Shown piece by piece: positions 6,912 to 15,852 of a stretch of 64,000 nucleotides of DNA. Position 1 is the first letter of the stretch, and each line of letters starts with the position of its first letter. The notes beneath the pieces were generated by a model that was not told the DNA's origin, ran no database searches, and was given only the letters and a program-made list of their open reading frames with translations. The position numbers and the translations under genes were made by a program. The DNA comes from Phorcysia thermohydrogeniphila (GTDB lineage: Bacteria > Aquificota > Aquificia > Desulfurobacteriales > Desulfurobacteriaceae): NCBI RefSeq assembly GCF_004339575.1, contig NZ_SMFV01000004.1, forward strand, positions 147,446-211,445, written 5' to 3'.

Positions 6912-8855
6912 ATGGTAATGGACAGTTACTCTAACCTGTTTGAGTTATTTTGCACAGAATACCTAAACGAACTACCGGCAGGTATTAGAGAAAAACTTGG
7001 AATAGAAAATGTAGAAAGCTTCTGTAAAAGGGCAAGACCAGAATTTGAAAGGCTACTCCAGACATTCCAGAACGACAGAAAAACCTTTGAAGAACTGGTA
7101 ATTTTGTTAGGAAAAAAGCTCTATAAAAGCAACCTGAGCATAGCTTTTGTAATTGACGCAATAAACACCATAACTTTTAAGGTTCTTAACTTCATAAACA
7201 CTGAGTACTTGCCCAACGAACTTTCCGACGAATTCTTAAACTTCCTTAAAGACTTCCCAAATCTAATAGCTCTGGGCTACACAGAAGAATCCCTTCCAGA
7301 GAAGAAGAACCTAATGCTACTCAAACATGGAAAAAGGGAACAGGACAAGGTTATAAACCACTACAGAACAATAGAGGAAATCATAAGTGGAAACAAGAAA
7401 GGCGTTCCCAGTGAAAAGGATTGTCCCTTTGCCAGTTACCTTGAAAGGCTTGATTTTCAGATTGTCTGCCGGAAACTGGGAAGCTGTAAAGAAGCCAAAA
7501 GAATTCACCGTCTTGTCCACATCTACCTTGAGCTGTTTAAGAACTACTTCTCAGAGAAAAAATTCTTAGCCGCTTACCTTGTACTCGTTACGATTTACTT
7601 TTTCCTTGAAAAATTAGCCGAGTTTGTATCAAGCGTAAATACATCAAAGAGAAACATATCCTTAGAAGATATCGTTGACTACTTGGTTAATGAAATAAAA
7701 AGCGAAGCTACTCTCCTAGTGATAGACCCTTCAGAAATCTCCTTCGTCAATAAGGTCTTTGGCTTCTCTGCAGGGGACGCAATATTTGAGTTCCTCACAG
7801 AGAAGCTATCAAAGCTCGTGGGCGACGATAAAAGCCACGGCATCATCAAGTGCTCCTACGGAGCTGTATGTGTCCTATCTAAGGGTAACAACATCAAGTA
7901 CAAAAGCATATTCCAGACTCTCAAAAAAGAGATAAAAGAGCGCTTTAAGTCCTACCCCGTAAACATTGATATAACGGGCTTTCTCCTTAAGTTTCCAAAA
8001 GAGATTAACGCCAAGGAAGAGGACATCTTAAACACGGTTAGGTACGCCATAAGGGAAAGTAAAAGGACTCCCTCCCGCCTACTCATCCTTGACCTGAAGG
8101 ACCTGTCAAAATCCCGGAAGCTTCAGCTATTCAAGAACATAAACGAGGATCTAACAGAAAAGTTCCGCTCCGGCAACCTTAAGTTAGCACTACAGGGAAT
8201 TTACGACCTAAAGGCAGGAAAGATTTCCCACTACGAGGTTCTCTTCAGGCTAACAGATGATAGCGGGAAAGTAGTCCCTGCCTACGAGTTTATAGACTTG
8301 ATATACGAGCTAAGGCTCATACACCTACTTGACCTTGCCGTCCTAAGGAAGATAGCAGAGAACCTTGAAGTATTCAACGGAAAGAAGTTGTTCATAAACT
8401 TAAGCCCAAGAACCTTTAAAGTTCCATCTGCCCTTGAGGAAGTTAAAGAGATAACGAAGAACCTAAAGGAGAAAGGTCTTCAGTTCGGCTTTGAGATTAC
8501 AGAGCAGGCGTCCATAGAGGACTACGACGCCCTTGTTGACTTTATAAGAGAGGTAGAAGTTCCCATTTCAATTGACGATTTTGGAACTGGCTACTCCTCA
8601 TTTTCACAGTTCGTAAATCTGGTTGAGGCCGTTCCTGTTGAGTTTTTAAAGATTGATGGAAGCTACACAAAGAAGCTCTTAGAGTCACCTCAGGCGAAGA
8701 ACGTCGTTAAGACAATAAACAGTATGGCCCACTCCCTCAACTTAAAGACAGTGGCAGAGTTTGTTGAAAATGAGGACATAGTTAAGGAACTAAAGAAACT
8801 GTCGGTAGACTATGCTCAAGGCTACTTCTTCTCAAAGCCAGAAATAGTTGTTTAA
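6912..8855 (+). CDS. degenerate GGDEF / EAL domain protein with helical sensory N-terminus
   Basis: The C-terminal ~240 residues form an EAL phosphodiesterase domain with the catalytic set mostly visible: YEVLFR (EAL motif as EVL), INLSPR, FEITEQ, DDFGTGYSS, KIDGSY, AEFVE and AQGYFFSKP. It may therefore hydrolyse c-di-GMP. The preceding ~130 residues have a GGDEF fold pattern, but the signature is replaced by CSYGAVC, so cyclase activity is unlikely. Residues 1-120 are helical and their pattern (LLGKKLYKSNLS) resembles the globin segment of the protein at 880-1893 without the proximal His. Residues ~160-240 contain CPFASYL, Cys and HRLVH, a possible metal-binding bundle. No transmembrane segment is evident, so it is probably cytoplasmic. 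Confidence 0.85.
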   Translation: MVMDSYSNLFELFCTEYLNELPAGIREKLGIENVESFCKRARPEFERLLQTFQNDRKTFEELVILLGKKLYKSNLSIAFVIDAINTITFKVLNFINTEYLPNELSDEFLNFLKDFPNLIALGYTEESLPEKKNLMLLKHGKREQDKVINHYRTIEEIISGNKKGVPSEKDCPFASYLERLDFQIVCRKLGSCKEAKRIHRLVHIYLELFKNYFSEKKFLAAYLVLVTIYFFLEKLAEFVSSVNTSKRNISLEDIVDYLVNEIKSEATLLVIDPSEISFVNKVFGFSAGDAIFEFLTEKLSKLVGDDKSHGIIKCSYGAVCVLSKGNNIKYKSIFQTLKKEIKERFKSYPVNIDITGFLLKFPKEINAKEEDILNTVRYAIRESKRTPSRLLILDLKDLSKSRKLQLFKNINEDLTEKFRSGNLKLALQGIYDLKAGKISHYEVLFRLTDDSGKVVPAYEFIDLIYELRLIHLLDLAVLRKIAENLEVFNGKKLFINLSPRTFKVPSALEEVKEITKNLKEKGLQFGFEITEQASIEDYDALVDFIREVEVPISIDDFGTGYSSFSQFVNLVEAVPVEFLKIDGSYTKKLLESPQAKNVVKTINSMAHSLNLKTVAEFVENEDIVKELKKLSVDYAQGYFFSKPEIVV

Positions 8856-8857
8856 CG

Positions 8858-8876
8858 AAAAAGCGGAAAAACCGCC
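8858..8876 (-). terminator. small - strand terminator
   Basis: Read on the - strand: GCGG, TTTTT loop, CCGC, then TTTTTCG. It is short but well placed just after the stop of the winged-helix gene and between convergent genes. Confidence 0.5.
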
Positions 8877-8880
8877 CAAG

Positions 8881-9069
8881 TCACTCCTTGATAGCGTAGT
8901 AACATCTCTTGGGGCTGTAAACTTTCCCCTCTTCTTTAAGCTTCTTTATAATCTTTGAAACTTCTTTGCTCTCAAGTCCGGTCATTTTTGCTATTTCTCC
9001 CGGCCTGACGGGCTTTTCGGCCTTCTTCATAGCTTCAAGAACTAACTGCTCCTTGTTCTCCATAACCAC
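8881..9069 (-). CDS. small winged-helix DNA-binding protein
   Basis: The 62-residue protein is almost entirely one winged-helix fold of the MarR/ArsR size class. An N-terminal helix (EQLVLEAMKKA) is followed by RPGEIAKMTGLESKEVSKII (helix-turn-helix), then a KKLKEEGKVYSPKRCYYAI wing. It has no ligand domain. It is the last gene after pyrE and the polyprenyl synthase, starting 12 bases after the latter. Its target is unknown; a role as a small transcription factor is an inference from the fold. Confidence 0.7.
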   Translation of the reverse strand: MVMENKEQLVLEAMKKAEKPVRPGEIAKMTGLESKEVSKIIKKLKEEGKVYSPKRCYYAIKE

Positions 9070-9081
9070 CCCCTTCTTAGC

Positions 9082-10056
9082 TTAGTAGGTTCTTTCTACT
9101 ATAAAATCTGCTATTTCGTTTAAAGCTCTCCTGTAAGGAGAGTCAGGGAAGATTGAAAGGAGCTCCTTCGCCCTTCTAACGTAGTCCCTCGCAAGGTTAA
9201 AGGTCTCTCTATCTCCACCTTTCTCAAGGACAAACTGCCTCACTCTTTCTATATCCTCTCTTGAGGGCTCTACCGAAGAAAGAATCTCGGCTATCTCCTC
9301 CCTTTCTTTCTCTGAAGCCTTCTTAAGGGCAGATATTAGAGGATAGGTTACTTTACCCTCCCTTATGTCGTTTCCGGCAGGCTTGCCGATTGTCTCTTCC
9401 TCAGAGATGTAGTCAAAGGCGTCGTCAACGAGCTGGAAGGCGTAGCCGATGAGTTTTCCGTAGTCCCTTAGAGCTCTCCTCTCTTCCTCAGAGGCATTAC
9501 CGATTAGAGCTCCAACCTCACAGCAGGTTGAAAGGAGGGAAGCCGTTTTGCGGTAGATTATGTCAAAGTACTCCTCTTCTGTAAGGTTTACGTCGCCGAT
9601 TTTCTCAAGCTGGAGGAGCTCCCCTTCTGCCATATCCTGAACAGTCTGGGCTGAAACCTTTAAAACTTCTTCCCCGCCGTAAACGGCCAGAACGTAGATG
9701 GCCTTTGCAAACATGTAGTCGCCCACTAAAACGGCAACGTCGTTTCCAAAGACGGTGTTCGCAGAAGGTCTACCTCTCCTGAGTTTTGCCCCATCAACAA
9801 TGTCGTCATGAAGGAGAGTTGCCGTGTGCATGTACTCCATAACGGTTGCAACGGGGATAAGCCTGTCAAGGGGAGCGTCAACGAGCTTTCCGGCGATTAT
9901 CGTAAGTCCCGGCCTTACCCTCTTTCCACCACTATCAAGGATGTAACCGCCGGCTCTAAGGACGAGCTCCACTTTTGAGTCAAGGAGCTCCCTTGAAAAC
10001 TCCTCTGCCTTTAAGAGCTCTTCTCTAATAACCTCAAAAGGTTTAAATATCTTCAC
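9082..10056 (-). CDS. trans-polyprenyl diphosphate synthase
   Basis: Elongates allylic diphosphates with isopentenyl diphosphate. The 324-residue helical protein has the first aspartate-rich motif at HDDIVDGAKLRRGRPS (DDxxD is Asp84-Asp88) and the second at LVDDAFDY. GGKRVRPG (43-50) binds diphosphate. Length and sequence fit the long-chain (hepta/octaprenyl, IspB-like) branch that makes the menaquinone side chain, which agrees with mqnC in this window. Chain length cannot be read from sequence alone. It lies 9 bases after pyrE. Confidence 0.9.
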   Translation of the reverse strand: MKIFKPFEVIREELLKAEEFSRELLDSKVELVLRAGGYILDSGGKRVRPGLTIIAGKLVDAPLDRLIPVATVMEYMHTATLLHDDIVDGAKLRRGRPSANTVFGNDVAVLVGDYMFAKAIYVLAVYGGEEVLKVSAQTVQDMAEGELLQLEKIGDVNLTEEEYFDIIYRKTASLLSTCCEVGALIGNASEEERRALRDYGKLIGYAFQLVDDAFDYISEEETIGKPAGNDIREGKVTYPLISALKKASEKEREEIAEILSSVEPSREDIERVRQFVLEKGGDRETFNLARDYVRRAKELLSIFPDSPYRRALNEIADFIVERTY

Positions 10057-10065
10057 CTTATCACC

Positions 10066-10659
10066 TTACTTAAGTGGAATGTTCCTGCTACCCGGCTTAA
10101 CAAGAGGTATTTTACCCTCTTTGCAAAGTGGACAGGAGTCTGGCTCGTAAACCGGAACTTCAAGCCTCCACAAGGTCACAAAAGGAACGCCAAAGTTAAC
10201 CTTTCCACCACTTCTATCAACCAAACTACCGACGGCAACAACTTCTCCACCGTGCTGTTTCACAACTTCAATCGTTTCACGGGTAGACTTTCCGGTAGTT
10301 ACAACGTCCTCAACGACAACAGCTCTCTCTCCCTCTTTTATCTCAAAGCCTCTCCTTAAGGTGAGCTTCCCGTCAACCCTCTCTACAAAGATGCCCCTTA
10401 CTTTCAAGTGTCTTGAGGTTTCGTAGGATACGATAACCCCTCCAAGGGCTGGAGCTATAACAAGGTCGTACTCAACGCCGAGCTCGTTTATCCTCCTTGC
10501 AAGCTCCCTGCAGAGCTCTTCAGCGTACTCTGGATACTGAAGAACCTTCGCACACTGAAGGTAGTAGGGACTGTGAAGCCCACTTGAGAGTAAAAAGTGT
10601 CCCTCAAGAAACGCATCTGTTTTAAGGAATATTTCCTTTATTCTCTCCTCTGTAAGCAT
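10066..10659 (-). CDS. pyrE: orotate phosphoribosyltransferase
   Basis: Joins orotate to PRPP to give OMP in pyrimidine synthesis. The 197-residue type I PRTase has its PRPP-binding motif at VVVEDVVTTGKST. The N-terminal FLLSSGLHSPYYLQC is typical of the family. The C-terminal CPLCKEGKIP adds a Cys pair of unknown use. GGAGG lies 8 bases before the ATG inside an imperfect inverted repeat (AAGCCTCCAGCTT region). pyrD is nearby on the same strand but in a separate unit, with a small + strand gene between. Confidence 0.95.
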   Translation of the reverse strand: MLTEERIKEIFLKTDAFLEGHFLLSSGLHSPYYLQCAKVLQYPEYAEELCRELARRINELGVEYDLVIAPALGGVIVSYETSRHLKVRGIFVERVDGKLTLRRGFEIKEGERAVVVEDVVTTGKSTRETIEVVKQHGGEVVAVGSLVDRSGGKVNFGVPFVTLWRLEVPVYEPDSCPLCKEGKIPLVKPGSRNIPLK

Positions 10660-10744
10660 TCTTAAGCCTCCAGCTTAAAGTTGGAGTAATTTTAGTTTTA
10701 AGCTTTTACTCTTTCAACCCATGAATAGCCATTGCTGTAATTGT

Positions 10745-10750
10745 TATAAT
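10745..10750 (+). promoter_or_regulatory. likely -10 element of the small secreted-protein gene
   Basis: TATAAT lies 33 bases before the ATG at 10783 in an AT-rich stretch. No good -35 is seen at 16-18 bases, so the promoter call is partial. Confidence 0.4.
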
Positions 10751-10782
10751 TGGTTCAAATCAACAAATGAAGGGAGGAAAAA

Positions 10783-11073
10783 ATGAGAACAGTGATGCTA
10801 ATAATAGCTCTTCTACTCTCATTAACCATCCCTTCCTTTGCTCAAAATAACAGCAACTCACAGAATTCATTGCCGAGCTTAATTTTTGATGGAAAGTTCA
10901 AAGGACCCTTCAGAGAAACCGTTATCGTAAGAATATACGACCCAACTTACGGAGTTGTGTGCTACTTATACATCCCTAATAATGTCTCTCTTAAAACATC
11001 CATTGACTCAAGCGGTATTCACACCTTTTTAACGAGTTTCGCAGGAAATATAAGCTGTGTGAAAATAAAGTAA
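10783..11073 (+). CDS. small secreted protein of unknown function
   Basis: A 96-residue protein with a clear Sec signal peptide (MRTVMLIIALLLSLTIPSFA, cleavage before Q21), then an Asn/Ser-rich stretch and a short beta-rich body with two cysteines (VVCYLY near the middle and NISCVKIK at the end) that could form a disulfide. GGGAGG lies upstream of the ATG. It is a lone + strand gene between two - strand pyrimidine loci. I do not recognise the family. Confidence 0.7.
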   Translation: MRTVMLIIALLLSLTIPSFAQNNSNSQNSLPSLIFDGKFKGPFRETVIVRIYDPTYGVVCYLYIPNNVSLKTSIDSSGIHTFLTSFAGNISCVKIK

Positions 11074-11077
11074 GTTC

Positions 11078-11989
11078 TTATTCCTCCTTGAGGTCACCAA
11101 CAAGTTCTGAAATATGGGAGTAGCCCATTTCTTTTAAGTATTTTTCAAGGCCGGAGACGATTTCTTCTACGGCCTTTGGGTTGTAGAAGTTTGCAGTGCC
11201 TACCTGAACTGCAGAAGCTCCGGCTAAGAAGAACTCAACGGCATCTTCCCAAGTGGATATTCCCCCGATACCTATAACGGGAATTTTTACGGCCTTTGCA
11301 ACCTGATAGACCATCCTAACGGCCACAGGCTTTATTGCTGGGCCGGAAAGTCCCCCAAAGCGATTCTTAATTTTTGGTTTCCTCTTGTATATGTCTATCG
11401 CCATTCCAAGGAGGGTGTTTATCGCTGAAACGGCATCTGCACCGGCAGACTCAACTGCTTTTGCTATTTCAGTAATGTCTGTTACGTTGGGAGAGAGCTT
11501 GACTATTACCGGCTTATCTGAGTTTTTCTTAACGGCCTCTGTAAGTTTCCCTGCCTCTACCGGGTCAACTCCAAAGGCAAGGCCACCCTTTTTAACGTTT
11601 GGACAGGAGATGTTGAGCTCTATGGCGTGAACGCCGGAAACTCCCTTTAGCTCCTTTGCAACGGCAACGTACTCTTCAACTGTAGAACCGTAAATGTTGG
11701 CTATAACCCTGCACTTGTAGTTTTGGAGCTCCGGCAGAACCTTCTCCACAAAGTACTTCACCCCCGGATTTTGAAGGCCTATTGCATTTAACATTCCACA
11801 GGGGGTTTCCCATATCCTCGGGGGCTCGTTTCCTTCACGGGGCTCTATGGAAAGTCCCTTAACGCAGACAGCTCCAACCTTGTTAAGGTCAACGTAAGGG
11901 GCGTATTCAAGTCCAAAGCCAAAGGTTCCCGAGGCAGTCCAGACGGGATTTTCAAACTTAACGCCAAAGAGCTCTACCTTCAGCATCAC
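11078..11989 (-). CDS. pyrD: dihydroorotate dehydrogenase, catalytic subunit (class 1B)
   Basis: Oxidises dihydroorotate to orotate with FMN. The 303-residue barrel has NISCPNVKKGG with the Cys base that marks class 1 enzymes, plus GIGGIS and VQVGTANF FMN-phosphate loops. Class 1B enzymes work with an Fe-S/FAD subunit (PyrK); no pyrK is visible here, so it should lie elsewhere. The ATG overlaps the end of rlmD by 4 bases, making a two-gene - strand unit. Confidence 0.93.
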   Translation of the reverse strand: MMLKVELFGVKFENPVWTASGTFGFGLEYAPYVDLNKVGAVCVKGLSIEPREGNEPPRIWETPCGMLNAIGLQNPGVKYFVEKVLPELQNYKCRVIANIYGSTVEEYVAVAKELKGVSGVHAIELNISCPNVKKGGLAFGVDPVEAGKLTEAVKKNSDKPVIVKLSPNVTDITEIAKAVESAGADAVSAINTLLGMAIDIYKRKPKIKNRFGGLSGPAIKPVAVRMVYQVAKAVKIPVIGIGGISTWEDAVEFFLAGASAVQVGTANFYNPKAVEEIVSGLEKYLKEMGYSHISELVGDLKEE

Positions 11990-13284
11990 TTCACCTTCCT
12001 AAGGTAAGCTATTGCCTCTATGTGGTATGTCTGGGGAAACATATCTATAAGCTTAACCTTTTCCATATCTATGCCAAACTGGTGGAAAAGAGCTATGTCC
12101 CTTGCAAGAGTAGATGGGTTACAGGAGACGTAAACAATCTTCCTGAGACGGGGAATCTGTGACAGCTCCCTTACAACCCTCTGGTTTAAACCGCTACGGG
12201 GAGGGTCAACAATGACAAGGTCGGGGTTATAGTCCTTCACAATGCTCAGTGCTTCCTCTGTCTGACGGCAGTAGAAGGTGATGTTCCTGAGGCCGTTTAT
12301 GTCTTTATTGTAGAGGGCATCGCTAACTGCAGAAAAGCTTGCCTCAACGCCAAAGGCCCTGTGGACGTACCTGCCAACCGGTATGGTCAACGTTCCAACG
12401 CCACAGTAAAGATCTCCAGCAAGCATGTACTGCTGTTCCATAGCAGCTCTTGATACCCTGTTTATGAGGTTCCCCACCTGAAACCTGTTAACCTGAAAGA
12501 AGGAGTCTGCACTCACCCTAAACTTGAACTTATCAATTACCTCGTAAGTAAAGTCCCTGCCGAAGAACTTTATCCTCTCTGGGTAGCCGTCACCACCGGT
12601 CTTATAGATTCCGAATCCAACAACGTTGAGGTTCAGTATCTCTCTAACCCTTTCCAAAGTGAGGTTAATCCTCTTAAACCTGCCGGAGTAGACAATCTTT
12701 AACAGGACTTCGCCTTTAGAGGAGGAATAGATGTGAAAGTCAGAAGGTTCTGAGGGGAGCTCCTTTAAGAGCTCCTTTAACTTTGGCATTATGTCGTGAA
12801 TGTCCTCTTTTAAAAGGTAACACCTGTCTATATCAACAACGTTGTGGCTACCCTTAGCAAAGAAGCCTACTTTTCCGTTCCTTACTTTTAGCTGAGCCCT
12901 GTTCCTGTAGTACCAAGGTGAAGAGGAAGGGATAACTTCCTCTATGTTGGGACGTTTTATCTTTCCTATCTTCTGGAGATTCTCCTCTAAGATGTCTCTC
13001 TTGAATCTCACCTGACTTTCATAGTCTATGTGCTGCCAGTCACAGCCACCGCACCTACCAAAGTAAGGACAGCGCGGAGTAGTCCTGTACTTGCTCCTTT
13101 CAAGGTAACGAACAACCTCTGCCTCGCTGTAACCACTTTTCCTACTCGTCTCCTCTACTATTACAACGTCTCCGGGAGCTACCTGAGGAACAAAGACAGC
13201 TCTACCGTTTAACCTACCAAGTCCTTTCCCACCGTAAACGAGCTTCTCTATTTTTATCTTGAATTGCTTTCCCTTCTGCTTCAA
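11986..13284 (-). CDS. rlmD: 23S rRNA (uracil-5-)-methyltransferase, RlmD/RumA family
   Basis: SAM-dependent C5 methylation of a uridine in 23S rRNA (or tRNA; the exact site is not predictable). The 432 residues contain an N-terminal TRAM domain (1-60), then a 4Fe-4S cysteine set including CPYFGRCGGCDW, an RNA-binding middle domain, a SAM-binding loop GDLYCGVGTLT, VDPPRSGL, and the catalytic Cys in VSCNPSTLARD. The length is normal. It is first gene of a unit with pyrD. Confidence 0.92.
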   Translation of the reverse strand: MKQKGKQFKIKIEKLVYGGKGLGRLNGRAVFVPQVAPGDVVIVEETSRKSGYSEAEVVRYLERSKYRTTPRCPYFGRCGGCDWQHIDYESQVRFKRDILEENLQKIGKIKRPNIEEVIPSSSPWYYRNRAQLKVRNGKVGFFAKGSHNVVDIDRCYLLKEDIHDIMPKLKELLKELPSEPSDFHIYSSSKGEVLLKIVYSGRFKRINLTLERVREILNLNVVGFGIYKTGGDGYPERIKFFGRDFTYEVIDKFKFRVSADSFFQVNRFQVGNLINRVSRAAMEQQYMLAGDLYCGVGTLTIPVGRYVHRAFGVEASFSAVSDALYNKDINGLRNITFYCRQTEEALSIVKDYNPDLVIVDPPRSGLNQRVVRELSQIPRLRKIVYVSCNPSTLARDIALFHQFGIDMEKVKLIDMFPQTYHIEAIAYLRKVK

Positions 13285-13346
13285 GGAATGGCCTCCAAGG
13301 GCGGAAGTGAAGCTTAGAGTCGGATTATACGAATTTCAAGGAACAT

Positions 13347-13375
13347 TTGCTAACATAGAAATTAAGAGCTATAAC
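13347..13375 (+). promoter_or_regulatory. sigma-70-type promoter of the chemoreceptor gene
   Basis: TTGCTA (13347-13352) and TATAAC (13370-13375) are separated by exactly 17 bases. The ATG of the chemoreceptor is 17 bases after the -10, leaving a very short leader that still holds AAGGAG. Confidence 0.55.
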
Positions 13376-13391
13376 CTTCAAGGAGTCGGCC

Positions 13392-15230
13392 ATGAAGATA
13401 AAGACGAAACTTCTGATTTCCCTCGTGGTTGAAGTCCTGATGATTCTTTTCTTCACTGAATTTGCCACCTACAAACTCCACAGCTTTCGTGAAGCCTACG
13501 AGTTAGAGAAAGTTATGTTTAACGTTGAAAAGGATATAGCCGACTTGAGAACTTACCTCCTGCTTTCTGACCAAGAATTTAACAGCTCTTCAGACATAAA
13601 CGATAGGCTGGAAAAGGACCTAATGAAACTTGGAGAGTTTAGCTCTCCAGAGGCCTCAAAAGTTTACTCTATCTTCCTTTCTGCAATCAGCGAGGTCAAG
13701 AAAGGAAGTCCAGACCTCCAGACGCTAACAAAGAGCCTATCAGACAAGGAAATGCAAGTCTACCACCTCCGGGAAAGCCTTTCAAAGGAAGCAGAAGGCA
13801 TCCTCTCCTTTGCCGAAAGCATCGTCAGGATTATTCCCCTCTTTAGCCTCTTCATCATAGGTATAGGAGCTTTCAGCTCCTACAGGGCAATAGTTATGCC
13901 CATCCAAAAGATGACAGAGACGATGAAAGAGATAGAAAAAGGAAACCTCACAAAGCGCCTCTCCATAGATAGGGATGATGAACTCGGCCTTCTGGCCAAG
14001 GAATTTGATAAGTTCGTTACTTGGATTAAGTCAACCTTTGAGGAACTCGGGAAACTATCGGTCAAAGTCTCTAACGATGCCGGTGTTCTTATACTTGAAC
14101 TCTTTAACACCAACCTGAAGAACAGCGATATCAAGAAGAGGTTCATGGAGCTCTCTGTCTCCTCAGAAATCCTCGCAAGCTCCATATCGGACGTAAACAG
14201 GCTAATAAAGACTGCCAGCAAGGAAGTTGAAAACGTAGATAGCGAAACCCGCAAAGGAGCCGAGATAGTTTCAAGGTCTGTTAACGACGTTCAGGAGCTT
14301 GCAGATAGAGTTATCTCCTTAAGGAGCAGGATTGAGAAACTACAGCAGAGCTCTGTAACAATCCAGAACGTAGTTGAAACAATTAAGACGATTGCAGACC
14401 AGACTAACCTCCTTGCCCTCAACGCCGCAATTGAAGCCGCGAGGGCAGGAGAGGCAGGAAGGGGCTTTGCAGTTGTAGCTGAAGAGGTAAGGAAACTTGC
14501 AACGAGGACGGTTAGCTCTGCCGAAGAGATTGGAAAAATCGTCAGCGACATCATCTACCTTATAGAAGAGTTTTCAAAGGACCTTGAGGAACGCGCAAGT
14601 GAGGCTTACAACGTTAAGCAGGAGATGGCAAAGACAGAGAACGTCCTTGTAACGATAAGGAAGAGAGTAGAGTCCCTATCAAAAGTTACGGAGAACATGC
14701 TCTTCTCCTTAAAGCAACAGTTAAGTGCTCTTGATACCGTAAGGAACAACGTTGCTGCAATTAACGAAGAGATGCTTAAGTTCCAAGAAGTGTTTAGGAA
14801 ACTTGAAGAAAGAATATACAGGACAAAGGCTTCTATCAGGTCTGTTCAGGACAACATTTCAAGGTTCAACATAGGAAAGCTCCTCACAATCATCAGGGGA
14901 GAGGAGCTCTTTGCCGACTGGATAGCGAGACTTCCAAAGGTAAGGGAAGGTGGAGGAACTGTTCTTGACTTTGACGCTTCTCCTATAAGGGAGTGGATAA
15001 GGAAGGAGCTCCGTCAGCTTGACGTTAAGGGAATAAGTGAGGTGGCCAATCAGCTTGAAACGGCAATAGAAGGGTGTTTTGCTGTGGCGAGGGAGATAAT
15101 GAAAGCAGTAGGCGAAGGCAAACCGGCAGACAGGTTCTTCAAGGACTTGGAAAATAAGGCCCTTCGTGTTATAGAGCTGTTTGAAGAGATAATAGAAAGG
15201 ATTACCAATGGAGAGACAGAAAAGGTATGA
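13392..15230 (+). CDS. methyl-accepting chemotaxis protein with C-terminal CZB-like tail
   Basis: A 612-residue transmembrane chemoreceptor. TM1 (~7-27) is followed by a short helical periplasmic sensor (~30-140), TM2 (~143-167), HAMP (~168-225) and a long coiled-coil signalling domain. The kinase-control hairpin tip is intact ([18 protein letters not shown], then [14 protein letters not shown]). After the signalling domain, ~residues 500-600 form a helical tail starting [12 protein letters not shown] that resembles a chemoreceptor zinc-binding (CZB) domain in size and place. The expected His and Cys ligands are not visible. Its end overlaps a PilZ gene by 23 bases, suggesting a link between taxis and c-di-GMP. 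Confidence 0.92.
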   Translation: MKIKTKLLISLVVEVLMILFFTEFATYKLHSFREAYELEKVMFNVEKDIADLRTYLLLSDQEFNSSSDINDRLEKDLMKLGEFSSPEASKVYSIFLSAISEVKKGSPDLQTLTKSLSDKEMQVYHLRESLSKEAEGILSFAESIVRIIPLFSLFIIGIGAFSSYRAIVMPIQKMTETMKEIEKGNLTKRLSIDRDDELGLLAKEFDKFVTWIKSTFEELGKLSVKVSNDAGVLILELFNTNLKNSDIKKRFMELSVSSEILASSISDVNRLIKTASKEVENVDSETRKGAEIVSRSVNDVQELADRVISLRSRIEKLQQSSVTIQNVVETIKTIADQTNLLALNAAIEAARAGEAGRGFAVVAEEVRKLATRTVSSAEEIGKIVSDIIYLIEEFSKDLEERASEAYNVKQEMAKTENVLVTIRKRVESLSKVTENMLFSLKQQLSALDTVRNNVAAINEEMLKFQEVFRKLEERIYRTKASIRSVQDNISRFNIGKLLTIIRGEELFADWIARLPKVREGGGTVLDFDASPIREWIRKELRQLDVKGISEVANQLETAIEGCFAVAREIMKAVGEGKPADRFFKDLENKALRVIELFEEIIERITNGETEKV

Positions 15231-15852
15231 AGGTATCTGCTACTTCAGGAGATTCTGCAACAGCAGGCTACTCCCTCATATAAATATTCCTCTCTTCTTT
15301 AGCTTTAGGGTTGTAAAAGTTGACGGGTCTGCCCTTTATGCAGACCGCTTTTCTCCCCCCGGAATCGTGGAGCTCCTTTTAGACAAGGAAGCTTTCCTTA
15401 CAAAGAACGTCCTTGATAACGGGAAAGTAGTTCTCGTTAAGTCGCTCATAGAGAAGAAAATAGACAGCTCCACTGTACTTCTAAGGCTCGGTGAAGAAGT
15501 ATGCGAAAACAGGCGTCTATTTGACAGGTACGTATTCTGTCCAGAAAAGCTTGGTGCCTTTGAGCTCTCATCTGAAAATGCCCCCCTCGGAAAAGCCTAC
15601 ATCGTCAACGTAAGTCTCTCTGGAGTTGAGTTTGTTTCTCCCTCGGCAGATACCTGTACCATTCTACCGGGCTTAATCTTGAATGCATCCCAAGGAAATA
15701 AGCGTCTAAGGGTAAAAGTTCTGAGAGTTAAAACAGAGCCCGGAAAGGTATTTATTGCTGGAGAAATACTAAACACAACCTTCAACCTGATGGACTTCAT
15801 TATTGATAATTACGTCAAATTAGTAGGCGAAATTCTGCTCAAAAACTTCTGA
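15208..15852 (+). CDS. PilZ-domain protein, probable c-di-GMP receptor
   Basis: The 214-residue protein has a YcgR-like layout. A beta-rich N-terminal domain (~20-95) is followed by a PilZ domain with RLFDR (RxxxR) and, about 30 residues later, NVSLSG ([D/N]xSxxG), the two c-di-GMP-binding motifs. It has no transmembrane segment. Its start lies 23 bases inside the chemoreceptor gene, so translation is coupled. A flagellar-brake or receptor-modulating role is an inference from that context. The end overlaps convergent mqnC by 14 bases. Confidence 0.75.
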   Translation: MERQKRYEGICYFRRFCNSRLLPHINIPLFFSFRVVKVDGSALYADRFSPPGIVELLLDKEAFLTKNVLDNGKVVLVKSLIEKKIDSSTVLLRLGEEVCENRRLFDRYVFCPEKLGAFELSSENAPLGKAYIVNVSLSGVEFVSPSADTCTILPGLILNASQGNKRLRVKVLRVKTEPGKVFIAGEILNTTFNLMDFIIDNYVKLVGEILLKNF

